From positions 1-60,958 of the forward strand of contig JAGWZW010000009.1 of NCBI GenBank assembly GCA_018971835.1: a stretch of DNA of 60,958 bases, in the 5' to 3' direction. Each line of letters begins with the position of its first letter. The stretch's first letter is position 1. The DNA comes from Alphaproteobacteria bacterium. GTDB taxonomy: Bacteria > Pseudomonadota > Alphaproteobacteria > Micropepsales > Micropepsaceae. The position numbers were made by a program, and so were the translations under genes. This document shows positions 10,396-23,630 of this stretch, one piece after another. The notes beneath the pieces are model-generated. The model saw nothing but the letters and a program-made list of their open reading frames with translations, ran no database searches and was not told the DNA's origin.

Positions 10396-11939
10396 TACCC
10401 CACCCTCCCGCGTGCGAACCGTCCTAGCGGCAGGCGTTGCCGGAACAAAACGACGGTCGCGAAATAGCCGGCGGCACCAAGCACAGCGGCCAGTGCCAAC
10501 GTCGCAAGATCGTGGAGGGTACCGGAATGGAGCGGAACCGTATGCCCTAGATACTCCCCGATGAGCGCGCCGGCAGCGGTGAGCAGCGCGGCTAGCAGTG
10601 TCGGCGGCAGCGCGCGCCAGAACACTCCATTCACATGCACCAACCCGCGCATGCGACCGATCGTGACCAGTACCGCAACGTTGATCCATGCCGCAAGCGC
10701 AGTCGCAAACGCGAGACCCGCGACACCAAAACCCAGTCCCCAGACAAAGGCCACCTTCATGGAAATATTGGCAATAATAACGCCGACCGTCACACGGGCT
10801 GGCGTCATTGTGTCATGGCGCGCGTAATAGGTGGATTGGGCAATACGAACCAATGCAAAGGCAGGCAGACCTGCGCCATAAGCTCGCAGTGCCATCGCCG
10901 ACATCGCTGCGGCACGCGGATCGAATGCACCGTGGGCGAAGACTGCACGCATGATGGCACTCGGGATCACAACGAATGCTACGGCGAAGGGCAGCGTGAG
11001 CAACAACGCTAGCGACGCGGCGCGGTTCTGCGCTGCACTTGACCCCGTGTCGTCGCCCACGGCCAGTTTGGCGCTCATTTCCGGTAGAAGCACAGTGCCC
11101 AGCGCGATACCCAGCACGCCCAGCGGCAACTGATCGATGCGGTCGGCATAATAGAGCGCCGTCCGGCTGCCGGTCTCAAGAAAGCTTGCCAGCACCGTGT
11201 CGATAAACGGAGCCAGCATCACGCTCGCGGCGCCGAAAGTGACAGCACCGAAAGCAATAAGGAACTCCTTGATCTCGGGCGTCCACCGCGGCCAGGAGAT
11301 GCGCAGATCCAGGCCCTCGCGCCGCGCCACCCATAGGATGAAGACGAGTTGCAGCACCCCGCCCGCGAGCACGCCCCAAGCCGCCGCCTCGGCTGCGGTC
11401 GGGAACCAGGCGGAGGCGAGCAGCGCAGCGATCATCGCGACATTGAGCAGAACCGGCCAGGCCGCAGCGGCCGCGAACTTTTCGAGAGCGTTCAGCATGG
11501 CCGAGAGCTGCACGGCCACGACCGTCAGGATCAAATAGGGAAAGGTGATGCGCGCCAGATGCGCCGTCAGCACCATCTCGCCGGCGTTGTCGGCAAAACC
11601 CGGCGCCAGCGCCCGTACCACCCACGGCATCGCGGCCATCGCCGCCACCAGTACCGCGAGTTGGGCAGCCATCTGCCAGGAGAACACCTCGTCGCCAAAG
11701 CGGGCGGCTTCCGCGATCTCGCCACGGGCGCGCAGGGCTGCATAGCGCGGCAAAAAGGCCGGATTGATAGTGCCCTCGCCGAAAAGAGCGCGAAAATAGT
11801 TCGGAAACAGAAAAGCGACGACAAAGGCGTCCGACATGGTGCCGGCGCCGAGCATGGCCGCCATCAGGATGTCGCGGCAAAAGCCGGTGATGCGCGATAG
11901 CAGCGTGAACCCGCCGACCGAGAGAAGCCGCCTGAACAT
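10395..11939 (-). CDS. murJ: Lipid II flippase MurJ
   Basis: MurJ is a MOP-superfamily integral membrane protein that flips lipid II to the periplasm for peptidoglycan synthesis. At 514 residues with about 14 hydrophobic segments it has the usual size. The N-terminal signature SRITGFCRDILMAAMLGAG and the MATE-like FPNYFRALFGEGTINPAFLP are diagnostic. It overlaps thpR by one base at the 3' end. In many alphaproteobacteria murJ sits near glnD and trpS, which are not seen here. Confidence 0.97.
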   Translation of the reverse strand: MFRRLLSVGGFTLLSRITGFCRDILMAAMLGAGTMSDAFVVAFLFPNYFRALFGEGTINPAFLPRYAALRARGEIAEAARFGDEVFSWQMAAQLAVLVAAMAAMPWVVRALAPGFADNAGEMVLTAHLARITFPYLILTVVAVQLSAMLNALEKFAAAAAWPVLLNVAMIAALLASAWFPTAAEAAAWGVLAGGVLQLVFILWVARREGLDLRISWPRWTPEIKEFLIAFGAVTFGAASVMLAPFIDTVLASFLETGSRTALYYADRIDQLPLGVLGIALGTVLLPEMSAKLAVGDDTGSSAAQNRAASLALLLTLPFAVAFVVIPSAIMRAVFAHGAFDPRAAAMSAMALRAYGAGLPAFALVRIAQSTYYARHDTMTPARVTVGVIIANISMKVAFVWGLGFGVAGLAFATALAAWINVAVLVTIGRMRGLVHVNGVFWRALPPTLLAALLTAAGALIGEYLGHTVPLHSGTLHDLATLALAAVLGAAGYFATVVLFRQRLPLGRFARGRVG

Positions 11940-12134
11940 CGAGTGCCTTGCCCCTTGATCAGCCGAACGGTTTTGCGGGCCAACCTTGGGGATTTTATGA
12001 CGCGATTCTCCCCGGTCGTGCGGAATTTCCTTAACTTCCCGTAGGACTTACGATCCCGCCCTTGATCCTGGGCGGCCGAATACCGATATTAAGCGCAAGC
12101 CGGCGGTGCGGCCGGACATGGAGGATTTTGCCAG

Positions 12135-12881
12135 ATGGCTGACTACGACAACAGGGTTCTGCGCGGCACCGCCGCCGATGCCGGCACAATAGACGCCGGG
12201 CTCCGGGCCTATCTCTTGCGCGTCTACAATTATATGCTGGTTGGCCTCGCCCTGACCGGCGCGACCGCCTGGCTGACGGCCAACACCGCATTTGGCAGTC
12301 TGTTCATCCAACAGACCGTGGTGAACGGCCAGTTCGCCGTCGGCCTGACGCTGTTGGGCATGATTGCCCTCTTCGCGCCCATCGGGCTGGTGCTGCTGCT
12401 GTCTTTCCGTATCAACCGGATGAGCGTTTCAGCGGCCCAGACCACCTTCTGGATTTATGCCGCGCTGATGGGCATCGGCATCGCACCGGTGCTGCTGGTC
12501 TACACCAGCGCCAGCGTGGCCGAGGTCTTCTTCATCACCGCGGCAACCTTCGGAGCCATGAGCCTCTGGGGCTATACTACCGGGCGTGACCTCTCCGGTT
12601 TCGGCTCCTTCCTGTTCATGGGGCTGATCGGCATCATCCTCGCCTCGGTGGTGAACATGTTCCTGGTTTCCAGCGCGATGCAATTCGTGATCTCGGTGGC
12701 CGGCGTCCTGATCTTCACGGGCCTGACCGCCTACGATACCCAATCGATCAAGCTGAGCTATTCGGCCAATATGGACGGAACGGCCCAGGGCCGCGGCGCC
12801 ATCATCGGTGCGCTCCGGCTCTACCTCGATTTCGTCAACCTTTTCATTATGTTGCTGCAGCTCCTCGGCAACCGCCGCTGA
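12135..12881 (+). CDS. Bax inhibitor-1 (TMBIM/YccA-like) family membrane protein
   Basis: The protein has 248 residues and seven hydrophobic helices, with an acidic N-terminal tail containing the RAYLLRVYNYMLVGLALTG entry to helix 1. The family signature GLTAYDTQSIK near residue 203 is present. Bacterial members are calcium-leak channels or FtsH modulators; which applies here is unknown. It is a single gene followed by a strong hairpin with a T-tract. Confidence 0.93.
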   Translation: MADYDNRVLRGTAADAGTIDAGLRAYLLRVYNYMLVGLALTGATAWLTANTAFGSLFIQQTVVNGQFAVGLTLLGMIALFAPIGLVLLLSFRINRMSVSAAQTTFWIYAALMGIGIAPVLLVYTSASVAEVFFITAATFGAMSLWGYTTGRDLSGFGSFLFMGLIGIILASVVNMFLVSSAMQFVISVAGVLIFTGLTAYDTQSIKLSYSANMDGTAQGRGAIIGALRLYLDFVNLFIMLLQLLGNRR

Positions 12882-12899
12882 TCTCCCCGCACGCAATTG

Positions 12900-12929
12900 A
12901 AGCCCCGGCGGAAACGCCGGGGCTTTTTC
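12900..12929 (+). terminator. Rho-independent terminator after the Bax-inhibitor-1 gene
   Basis: An AGCCCCGGCG stem pairs with CGCCGGGGCT around a GAAA-type loop and is followed by five Ts. It sits 19 bases after the stop codon. The DUF2794 gene, which converges on it, ends about a dozen bases further on. Confidence 0.9.
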
Positions 12930-12941
12930 GTTTCCTGGCTC

Positions 12942-13343
12942 TCATTCCGCCGCCAGTGCCCTGATCAACTTCTTTTCGAAAACACGTAGCACCTGCGCCA
13001 GGTCGTGACCGCGCTTGAGTATCTGCCCACCGGCAGCAAGCACCGAATACTGCCCCTGTCTTGCTTTCAGCTTGGGGCGCTTCTCGATGGCGTAAAGCGG
13101 CGCCTCGGCAGTCCGGCGGAAGACCGAGAACACCGCCCGGTCTTCCAGAAAGTCGAGCGCATAGTCCCGCCACTCGCCCGCGGCAACCATGCGCCCGTAA
13201 ATCGTGAGAATCTGGTTCAATTCGCGCCGGTCAAAGCGTGCATCGCCCGCCCCGAAAATGCCGCCGGCGGCGCTACCCCTTGATTGCGTCCGCGCGGTAC
13301 CGGGTGTTCCCACGCGGATGTGTGCTATTGGCTCTTCTGCCAT
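12942..13343 (-). CDS. DUF2794 domain protein
   Basis: The 133-residue protein matches the DUF2794 family, found almost only in alphaproteobacteria. Recognisable stretches are FDRRELNQILTIYGRMVAAGEWRDYAL, AVFSVFRRTAEAPLYAIEKRP, and ILKRGHDLAQVLRVF. No catalytic motif, signal peptide or membrane segment is seen, and the function is unknown. The ATG at 13343 is preferred over an upstream TTG at 13364. The gene converges on the Bax-inhibitor-1 gene. Confidence 0.85.
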   Translation of the reverse strand: MAEEPIAHIRVGTPGTARTQSRGSAAGGIFGAGDARFDRRELNQILTIYGRMVAAGEWRDYALDFLEDRAVFSVFRRTAEAPLYAIEKRPKLKARQGQYSVLAAGGQILKRGHDLAQVLRVFEKKLIRALAAE

Positions 13344-13553
13344 CGCAATCGAGCATGGCGCCAAGACCGCGTCACCGCAAGCAGAATGAAACTTTCGTCA
13401 GCCATGAAATGGTCACGATTGCACCATTCCACGGCCGCTTTCGGGACCGACAGTAAGTATGCCGGTGGACCGGAACGCTGCGGATCTGGACGTATCAAGC
13501 CCCCCAGCCCCTTCCGGGTTCGCCGATCGGTTCGCCGGCAACTTCTCCTTCGC

Positions 13554-13919
13554 TTAGTATCCCATCGCCCGCAGAATCGCGGCAATCTGCCCGAAGATGC
13601 CGCCCACCGCGCCCACGAACACGGCAATAGTGGTTGCTGTCGGGATGTAACCGACCCGGCTGTCGCCCAGAAATGCCGAAAGCGCGATCCCCAGAAAACC
13701 GCACGTACCACCGATCACGGCACCGGCGGTGGCACCCGTAAGGTATCCCCGTCCCGTCCCCAAGGCGTAAAGGTAAGCAGCGCTTGCCGAGATCATCATG
13801 GCGCCGAAATCGAAGACATTCGTAGCGATCCAGTGGCTGAAGTGGCCCAGCACATACATCGCCGCCTGCAGAATTATGCCTACCAGTGTAGCGCGGACCA
13901 ACGTCCCAGTTTCGATCAC
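13554..13919 (-). CDS. Small glycine-rich membrane protein of unknown function
   Basis: I do not recognise a family. The 121 residues form about four hydrophobic segments (roughly 8-28, 36-55, 62-84 and 93-116) with many Gly and Ala, including GAVIGGTCGFLG and GAVGGIFGQIA, as in proteins with tightly packed helices. There is no signal peptide and little soluble sequence. It lies alone between DUF2794 and the Gld-like ABC operon, which runs the other way. Confidence 0.65.
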   Translation of the reverse strand: MIETGTLVRATLVGIILQAAMYVLGHFSHWIATNVFDFGAMMISASAAYLYALGTGRGYLTGATAGAVIGGTCGFLGIALSAFLGDSRVGYIPTATTIAVFVGAVGGIFGQIAAILRAMGY

Positions 13920-14108
13920 GCGTCTCCTCCTCTATCCTTGGCGCGATTGCCGCAGCCCAGCCGTCTCCTGCTAGGCACCCGACAGAGAATAAAGCTGTGA
14001 AGCTATCAGACAATGACCTATCCGTAAGGAATACCGTCTTGCGAGCGGTGTATGTTTTCTCTATGGGCCGATGTACCGTTGGCCACACGCTCTTGCGACC
14101 TGAACGTC

Positions 14109-15071
14109 ATGATCGAAATTGAGGGACTGACCAAACGTTTCGGCCCGATCACCGCTGTGGCGGGAATCGATTTGACCGTGAGCAAAGGTGAAGTCCTGGG
14201 CTTTCTAGGACCAAACGGCGCGGGCAAATCGACCACCATGAAGATGGTAACGGGTTTTCTGGCGCCGACTTCGGGCCGCGTGCGCGTTCTCGGCCACGAC
14301 GTGACGACTGAAACCATTGCCGCACAGCAGGCCATCGGCTACCTGCCGGAAGGCGCACCCGCCTATGGCGACATGACGCCCCGGCAGTTCCTCCTGTTCA
14401 TTGCCGCGGTGCGCGGCTTCAGGGGCCACCAGGCGAAAGCACGCGTCGCCGCAGCCGTGGGCAATACCGAACTCGACCCGGTGCTAGACCAACCGATCGA
14501 AACACTTTCCAAAGGCTTCAAGCGTCGCGTCGGCCTCGCCCAGGCCATCCTGCACGATCCGCCAGTGCTGATCATGGACGAACCGACAGACGGCCTCGAC
14601 CCCAACCAGAAGCATTCAGTGCGCACGCTGATCCGCGCCATGTCGCCCGAGAAGGCGATCATCGTCTCCACGCACCTGCTGGAGGAAGTGGCAGCGATCT
14701 GTAGCCGCGCGGTCGTCATCGACCGTGGACGCGTGGTTGCGGATGGTACGCCTGCAGATCTTCTCCGCCGCTCGCGCCATCACAACGCAGTGACGTTAGT
14801 GCTGCCCAGTTCGCGCGCTGAAACCGCACGCACTAAACTCAAATCCATGAACAAGGTTGCCAGTGTTGAGCAGATCGCACGCCAGAATGACCTTATCGAG
14901 TTGACCGCCTTTCCTAATCCCGGCGCCATGCTGATCGAGGACGTCAGCGCCATCGCCGTGGCCGAGAAGTGGGACGTACGCGAACTCTATGCCGAGGCAG
15001 GCCGGCTCGACGACGTCTTCCGCGCGCTGACCACCCACGACGCCACGCGGGCCAGGGAGAACCGCGCATGA
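14109..15071 (+). CDS. ABC transporter ATP-binding protein (GldA-like)
   Basis: This is a 320-residue ABC ATPase, first gene of a four-gene operon. Motifs in order are Walker A GPNGAGKST near residue 37, the signature LSKGFKRR near 136, Walker B PVLIMDEPTDGLDP near 157, and the switch His in STHLLEE near 190. A C-terminal extension of about 100 residues is typical of the CcmA/GldA-type exporters. The start at 14109 gives the canonical MIEIEGLTKRFG N-terminus. The 4-base overlap with the permease gene shows that they are made together. Confidence 0.92.
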   Translation: MIEIEGLTKRFGPITAVAGIDLTVSKGEVLGFLGPNGAGKSTTMKMVTGFLAPTSGRVRVLGHDVTTETIAAQQAIGYLPEGAPAYGDMTPRQFLLFIAAVRGFRGHQAKARVAAAVGNTELDPVLDQPIETLSKGFKRRVGLAQAILHDPPVLIMDEPTDGLDPNQKHSVRTLIRAMSPEKAIIVSTHLLEEVAAICSRAVVIDRGRVVADGTPADLLRRSRHHNAVTLVLPSSRAETARTKLKSMNKVASVEQIARQNDLIELTAFPNPGAMLIEDVSAIAVAEKWDVRELYAEAGRLDDVFRALTTHDATRARENRA

Positions 15072-15802
15072 GCATGATCTGGCCCATCTTCAAGCGCGAG
15101 TTCACCGCCTACTTCGCCACGCCGCTGGCCTATGTATTCATTGTGATATTCCTGTTTGCGATGGGCGCATTCACGTTTTTCATCGGCCATTTCTACGAGA
15201 ACGGCATCGCGGACCTTTCGGTGTTCTTTGGCTACCATCCTTGGCTCTATCTCTTCCTGGTGCCGGCAATCTCGATGCGGTTGTGGGCCGAAGAACGGCA
15301 CAGCGGCACGATGGAACTTCTGCTGACGCTGCCGGTGCCGCTGTGGGCGACAGTGCTGGGCAAATATCTGGCGGCCTGGACCTTCATTGGCATCGCGCTC
15401 GCCCTCACCTTTCCGATCTGGCTGACCGTTAACTTTCTCGGTTCTCCAGACAACGGCGTGATCCTCGCTGGCTACATCGGCAGCTTCCTAATGGCGGGGG
15501 GCTACCTTGCCATCGGCGCGGCGATTTCATCTGCAACCGACAACCAGGTGATCGCCTTCGTGGTGAGCGTAGTGGTCTGTTTCCTGTTCACGATCTCTGG
15601 AGCGCCCTTGGTGCTCGATTTCTTCCGCGCCTGGGCGCCCTTGCCGGTGATCACCGCTATTTCCTCCTTCAGTTTCCTTACGCATTTCATCGCCATCTCC
15701 TCGGGAGTGATAGACGTTCGGGATATCATCTTCTTCTTCTCGCTGACGGTCCTGTTCCTTTCGGTCAACGTGGTCTTGATCGACCTCAGGAAGGCGTCGT
15801 GA
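15068..15802 (+). CDS. ABC transporter permease (GldF-like)
   Basis: The 244-residue protein has six hydrophobic helices and starts WPIFKREFTAYFATPLAYVF, the usual opening of ABC-2 permeases associated with GldG. The family segment EERHSGTMELLLTLPVPLWATVLGKY is clear. Its ATG overlaps the ATPase stop (ATGA). It probably forms the membrane channel with the preceding ATPase. What it moves is unknown; no gliding apparatus is known in this class. Confidence 0.9.
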   Translation: MSMIWPIFKREFTAYFATPLAYVFIVIFLFAMGAFTFFIGHFYENGIADLSVFFGYHPWLYLFLVPAISMRLWAEERHSGTMELLLTLPVPLWATVLGKYLAAWTFIGIALALTFPIWLTVNFLGSPDNGVILAGYIGSFLMAGGYLAIGAAISSATDNQVIAFVVSVVVCFLFTISGAPLVLDFFRAWAPLPVITAISSFSFLTHFIAISSGVIDVRDIIFFFSLTVLFLSVNVVLIDLRKAS

Positions 15803-15803
15803 G

Positions 15804-17702
15804 ATGAAGCCCATGTCGCGCCGCCTTTTTTCTATGCTCGCGCTCACGCTGGCCGGTGTGATTTTCTTTGCGATCAATATCGCTGCCGATACCACACTCA
15901 CCACGGAACGCCTCGATCTCACCGAGAAGGGAATTTTCACTCTCTCCAAGGGCACACTCGAAACCATTACCAGCCTCAAAGAGCCGATCACGCTCAAGTT
16001 TTTCTATTCGAAGAAGATCGCCGCTGGTTACGCGCAGACGGCCGCTTACGCCGCGCGCGTGCGCGATCTGCTGGAGGATTACGCCGCCCTGAGCCACGGC
16101 AAAATTATCTTGGAAGAGATTGATCCAGAACCTTTCACGGCGGCAGAGGATCAGGCGACGGCATACGGCCTTTCGGGCGCGCCAACCGACTCCGGCGACA
16201 TGGTTTACCTCGGGCTAGTTGGCACCAACACCATCGACGGCAAGCAAGTCATTCCGTTCTTCAGTCAGGACCGCGAGCCCTATCTCGAATATGATATCAC
16301 CTCGCTTATCTATCGGTTGGCAACGCCAAAGAAACCGGTGCTTGGCATCATCTCCAGCCTTCCCCTGGAGACTGGCGCAGGCGGCATGGCGATTGCTCTT
16401 CAAGGGCATGCAGAGCCCTTCACTGCTTATAAAGAACTGACTGACAGCTATCGTACTAAGATGCTTGACATGGATTTCACGTCCATCCCGAAGGATGTGG
16501 ATGTGCTGATGATCGTGCAGCCCAAAGACCTCGACCCTGCGCAACGCTATGCTATCGATCAGTTTGTCCTGGGCGGCGGACGTGCCCTGGTGTTCGTCGA
16601 TCCGCTTTCCGAGGTAGCAGCGCGTTCGGCAGGCGGCAATCCGCAGACACAGGGATCAAACTCGTCCGATCTGCCCAGGCTTCTTCATGACTGGGGCGTC
16701 GCCTACGATCCAGATAAGGTAATCCTGGACAGAAAGCTGGCCCAGCGCGTGCAAGTTTCTCTCGATCCGCGCGATCCGATCACCATATATCCGGCTTGGC
16801 TGCATTTGACTCAAGCGCAATTCGATGCGCGGGATCAGGTCACGTCCAGTCTGCAGACGCTGAATCTGGCCAGCGTCGGCGCCATTTCCAAAGCTAAGGG
16901 CGCCAGTACTCATTTCGCGCCGCTGGTAACATCCTCTAATGAAGCCTCGCTGATTGATGCCGAAGCCGTGCAGATGAGCCCGCGGCCACAGGATTTGTTA
17001 GGCTCGGTGCATCCGACTGGCAAACCGTATGTTGTCGCGGCGCGCATTTCAGGGCCCGCCAGAACTGCCTTCCCCGACGGCCCACCTGCCGGCGACAACG
17101 TTACGGCCAAACAGATCAAAACGACCAAGGCCATCAATGTCATCGTCATGGCCGACACCGATATCTTCGATGACCGCTTCTGGGTGCGCACGCAGAACCT
17201 CTACGGCAAGCGCATTGCCACGCCCTTCGCCGACAATGGCGCCTTCATCCTCAACGCAGTGGAAAATCTTTCTGGCTCCAACGCCCTCATCTCGCTGCGC
17301 ACGCGCGCCAGCAACGATCGGCCATTCACCGTGGTGCAGCAACTGCAGGCACAGGCACAAGCGCAATTCCAGCAGGAAGCCGACTCGCTGCAGGCCAAGC
17401 TGAGTGATACAGAAAGCCGGCTGCACGCCCTCGAGCAGGGCGGCAGCACCAACGGCGAGCCCTCGACCGGAACCGCGCTCTCGCCCGCCCAGCAAACAGA
17501 GATCGCGAAATTCCGTGCTGACGTCGCCAGCACCCGCACCCAATTGCGGGAGGTCCAGCGCGACCTGCGTAAGGAGGTCGATGCGCTGGGCACGTTCCTC
17601 GAAGTCGTCAACATTGCGCTCGTGCCGCTGCTGGTGGCGGCGTTCGCGCTGATCTTGGCCATCCTGCGCCGGCGCCGCCGCGCCCGCGCCGTGCCGTTGT
17701 GA
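15804..17702 (+). CDS. GldG-family ABC auxiliary membrane protein
   Basis: This 632-residue protein has a membrane anchor at residues 8-27 and another near 597-618, with a large domain between them on the outer face. The N-terminal LTEKGIFTLSKGTLETITSLKEPITLKFFYS is the GldG-family signature. Residues about 510-590 are rich in Gln, Glu and Ala heptads and look like a coiled coil. It begins one base after the permease stop. The DUF4340 gene follows after 12 bases, a pairing that recurs in proteobacteria. Confidence 0.9.
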   Translation: MKPMSRRLFSMLALTLAGVIFFAINIAADTTLTTERLDLTEKGIFTLSKGTLETITSLKEPITLKFFYSKKIAAGYAQTAAYAARVRDLLEDYAALSHGKIILEEIDPEPFTAAEDQATAYGLSGAPTDSGDMVYLGLVGTNTIDGKQVIPFFSQDREPYLEYDITSLIYRLATPKKPVLGIISSLPLETGAGGMAIALQGHAEPFTAYKELTDSYRTKMLDMDFTSIPKDVDVLMIVQPKDLDPAQRYAIDQFVLGGGRALVFVDPLSEVAARSAGGNPQTQGSNSSDLPRLLHDWGVAYDPDKVILDRKLAQRVQVSLDPRDPITIYPAWLHLTQAQFDARDQVTSSLQTLNLASVGAISKAKGASTHFAPLVTSSNEASLIDAEAVQMSPRPQDLLGSVHPTGKPYVVAARISGPARTAFPDGPPAGDNVTAKQIKTTKAINVIVMADTDIFDDRFWVRTQNLYGKRIATPFADNGAFILNAVENLSGSNALISLRTRASNDRPFTVVQQLQAQAQAQFQQEADSLQAKLSDTESRLHALEQGGSTNGEPSTGTALSPAQQTEIAKFRADVASTRTQLREVQRDLRKEVDALGTFLEVVNIALVPLLVAAFALILAILRRRRRARAVPL

Positions 17703-17714
17703 GGAAAAGCGGCC

Positions 17715-18815
17715 ATGACCGACGCGCCCGCACCAACCTCCCGTCGCAAAGACCCGCGGCTGCGCACGCTTGGCGTTCTCACCGGAGCGGCGGTTCTTTC
17801 GACAGGACTGGCGGTCCTAGCGCTGTGGCATCAGGCGGCATTGGTAGCGCCGCATTACACGCCCGAGACATTCTTTCCCAACCTCTCGGTCAAGATGCGC
17901 CATGTCGCGCGAATCCACATCGTCTCCAAAGCGAAGGGTGCGTTCGACGTTGCATTCACGCCGGACAGGGGTTGGGTGCTGCCCTCAATGCACAACTATC
18001 CGGCCGATTTCAAACAGGTGCGCACGCTGCTGGTGGGCCTGGTCGGGCTTGAAACCATCCAGCCAGAAACGTCGCGCGCCGGCTGGCTGCGGTATCTTGA
18101 CCTCGGCAATCCCGCCAAGGGTGGCAAAGGTGTGGCTATCTCATTGCTCGACGATCAGGGCCACACCATCGCCGCTCTGGTCGCGGGTAAGACCAGTGAT
18201 ATCGGGGAGACTGGCGGCGCTGAACGTCTCTTCGTGCGCCGGCTGGGTTCAGATCAAAGTTGGCTTACGCGCAGCGTCTTTGTGCCCAAACCCGATGCCG
18301 ACGACTGGCTGGACAAGACGCTCTTGAGCGTAGATCGCTCGCGCATTCAGGAAGCAGACGTCACACCAGCGGACGGACCGAGCTATACCATGCGCCGCGC
18401 CAAGCCAGAAGACCCCGACTTTGCGCTGATAAACATTCCCAAAGGCCGCCAGCTAGCCTATCCGGACGCACCTGACGACGTGGCCGCCGCCATCGTCGGT
18501 TTCAGTTTCGACAAGGTCGCGCCCGCCTCGCAGTTCAACTTCGCCAATGCCGCGCGCGTCATGACAAAAACTTTCGATGGACTGGACATCACCGTCGCGG
18601 TCGTCAAACAGGGTACCGATTATTGGGCCACAGTCTCCGCCGAGGCACAGGAGGGCAAGAGCGACGCCCGCAAGGAGGCCACAGCGATCGACCGGCGCAG
18701 CAACGGCTGGGCCTATCGTATCCCGCCCTACAAAGGTGCTCAGTTCATGACGACGCTCGAAAGCCTCCTAAAACCCGTCGTGTCCAATGCCAAGGTACAC
18801 CGGACGCGGAAGTAG
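17715..18815 (+). CDS. DUF4340 domain protein
   Basis: This 366-residue protein is the last gene of the Gld-like ABC operon. One hydrophobic segment at about residues 19-41 should anchor it, leaving a periplasmic beta-rich part. The repeated DUF4340 features are visible: VKMRHVARIHIVSK...FDVAFTPDRGWVLP, LRYLDLGNP, and the AVVKQGTDYWATVSAE block near the C-terminus. The family usually accompanies GldG, suggesting a complex. Its role is unknown. Confidence 0.85.
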   Translation: MTDAPAPTSRRKDPRLRTLGVLTGAAVLSTGLAVLALWHQAALVAPHYTPETFFPNLSVKMRHVARIHIVSKAKGAFDVAFTPDRGWVLPSMHNYPADFKQVRTLLVGLVGLETIQPETSRAGWLRYLDLGNPAKGGKGVAISLLDDQGHTIAALVAGKTSDIGETGGAERLFVRRLGSDQSWLTRSVFVPKPDADDWLDKTLLSVDRSRIQEADVTPADGPSYTMRRAKPEDPDFALINIPKGRQLAYPDAPDDVAAAIVGFSFDKVAPASQFNFANAARVMTKTFDGLDITVAVVKQGTDYWATVSAEAQEGKSDARKEATAIDRRSNGWAYRIPPYKGAQFMTTLESLLKPVVSNAKVHRTRK

Positions 18816-18897
18816 CCCCGGTAGCAGCTCGCCCGACCGGGTCGACAAATCCGACACGGCAAGGTACCTCCCGCCTGGCATCCGAGCTGAGGGACTC

Positions 18898-19941
18898 ATG
18901 GCAACCGACGACGCGCCGCTCCGCAATCTCTGGTACATGGCCGGTTTTGCCGCCCGGCTTGCCCCTGGAAAGCTGAACCATCAGGTGCTCTTGGGTGAGC
19001 CGGTGGTGCTGGGCCGCAGCCACGATGGCGAGGTCTTTGCCCTGCGCGATACCTGCCCTCACCGGGGCGTGCCCTTCTCCGCCGGAAAGATCGCGTCGGA
19101 TGGAACCGTCGAATGCCCCTATCACGGTTGGCGCTTTGCGACGGATGGGGTCTGCAAGATGATCCCATCGCTGGTCGAGGGGCAGGATTTTGACGCCAGC
19201 CGCATCCGCGCCCGGACCTATCCAGTACGCGAGCAGGATGGCCTGATCTGGGTGTACATGGCCGCCGAGGGACAGGAGAACCAGCCCCCAAAAGGCGAAC
19301 CGCCTGAGGTCGGGATCACCAACCCAAGGCCCCGCTGGAGCGTCAGCCAGACCTTCCGCTGCTCCGTCGACCATGCTGTGATCGGCCTGATGGATCCGGC
19401 CCATGCCGCCTATGTCCACGCCCACTGGTACTGGCGACGCAAGGCCAAGGAAAAAACAAAGCACTACGCCCCACTCTCGAACGGTTTCGTCATGACCCGG
19501 CACCAGCCCTCCAAGCCCGCCTACAGGCTGCTGGGCGCGGAGGTGACGACCGAAATCACCTTTGAATTGCCGTCCACCCGCTTCGAAAATGTCGAGGGAA
19601 GGCTGTTTGGCCGGCCATTCAAGGTCGTGAGCTTGACCGTCTGCACACCTATCGACGCCGAAACCACCCAAGTGACCCAGATCATGTACTGGCCGCGCTG
19701 GGTCGGCTTCATCCGACCTTTCTTCATGGTCTTCGGCGCCGCCTTCCTGGGCGACGACCGGCGGATGGTTGAACTCCAGCGCCAGGGTCTGAAATTCACC
19801 CCCCGACTGATGCTGATCCAGGACGCCGACCAGCCGGCGATCTGGTACCACCGGGTCAAGAACGCCTGGGCCGCATCGGTCGCCACCGGCACCCCCTTCA
19901 TAAATCCAGTGGAGGAACGCACGCTTAGGTGGCGGAGCTAG
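18898..19941 (+). CDS. Rieske-type aromatic ring-hydroxylating oxygenase, alpha subunit
   Basis: The 347-residue oxygenase carries the Rieske cluster ligands C-x-H in CPHRG near residue 50 and C-x2-H in CPYHGW near 71. The mononuclear iron motif D-x2-H-x4-H is seen in MDPAHAAYVH near residue 168. The start at 18898 removes an arginine-rich N-terminal tail that lacks a ribosome site. No reductase, ferredoxin or small subunit lies next to it, so electron donors must be encoded elsewhere. The substrate is unknown. It stands between the Gld-like operon and carB. Confidence 0.9.
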   Translation: MATDDAPLRNLWYMAGFAARLAPGKLNHQVLLGEPVVLGRSHDGEVFALRDTCPHRGVPFSAGKIASDGTVECPYHGWRFATDGVCKMIPSLVEGQDFDASRIRARTYPVREQDGLIWVYMAAEGQENQPPKGEPPEVGITNPRPRWSVSQTFRCSVDHAVIGLMDPAHAAYVHAHWYWRRKAKEKTKHYAPLSNGFVMTRHQPSKPAYRLLGAEVTTEITFELPSTRFENVEGRLFGRPFKVVSLTVCTPIDAETTQVTQIMYWPRWVGFIRPFFMVFGAAFLGDDRRMVELQRQGLKFTPRLMLIQDADQPAIWYHRVKNAWAASVATGTPFINPVEERTLRWRS

Positions 19942-20075
19942 AGATCGTTCCCCCAATAAAGGTTCTCTGCGGGGTTGCTACGGCGGCGAGTCACGGCTAA
20001 ACGATCCTCCTAACCTGCAATCCGGCCTCCCACGGCGCGCCCAGCCAGCGCGCCCGTTCGCGCGCGAGAGACGAC

Positions 20076-23414
<3,339 letters not shown>

Positions 23415-23630
23415 TCATCTGTCAGCTTGGCGACACTGGCGCCCTCCCTTGAAGTTGTGGCCCTAGGGTCCTAAAGTTTTGTTCGGATCGCCAGCGAACA
23501 GGACAGCAAAGTCCAGGCGGAACAGGGATTTACGTACAGTCAGCCGCGCATTCCGATCCAGCCGGACCCTGAGCGAGGCCGGAGGGAGCGTTATTGTCAG
23601 TCGACTTGAGGCATCAGGATTAAAGAATCA

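Noticed and set aside
23526..23539. 14-base match GGATTTACGTACAG also at about 31203
   Set aside because: The second copy is inside the coding part of the ParA-like gene; no extended similarity.
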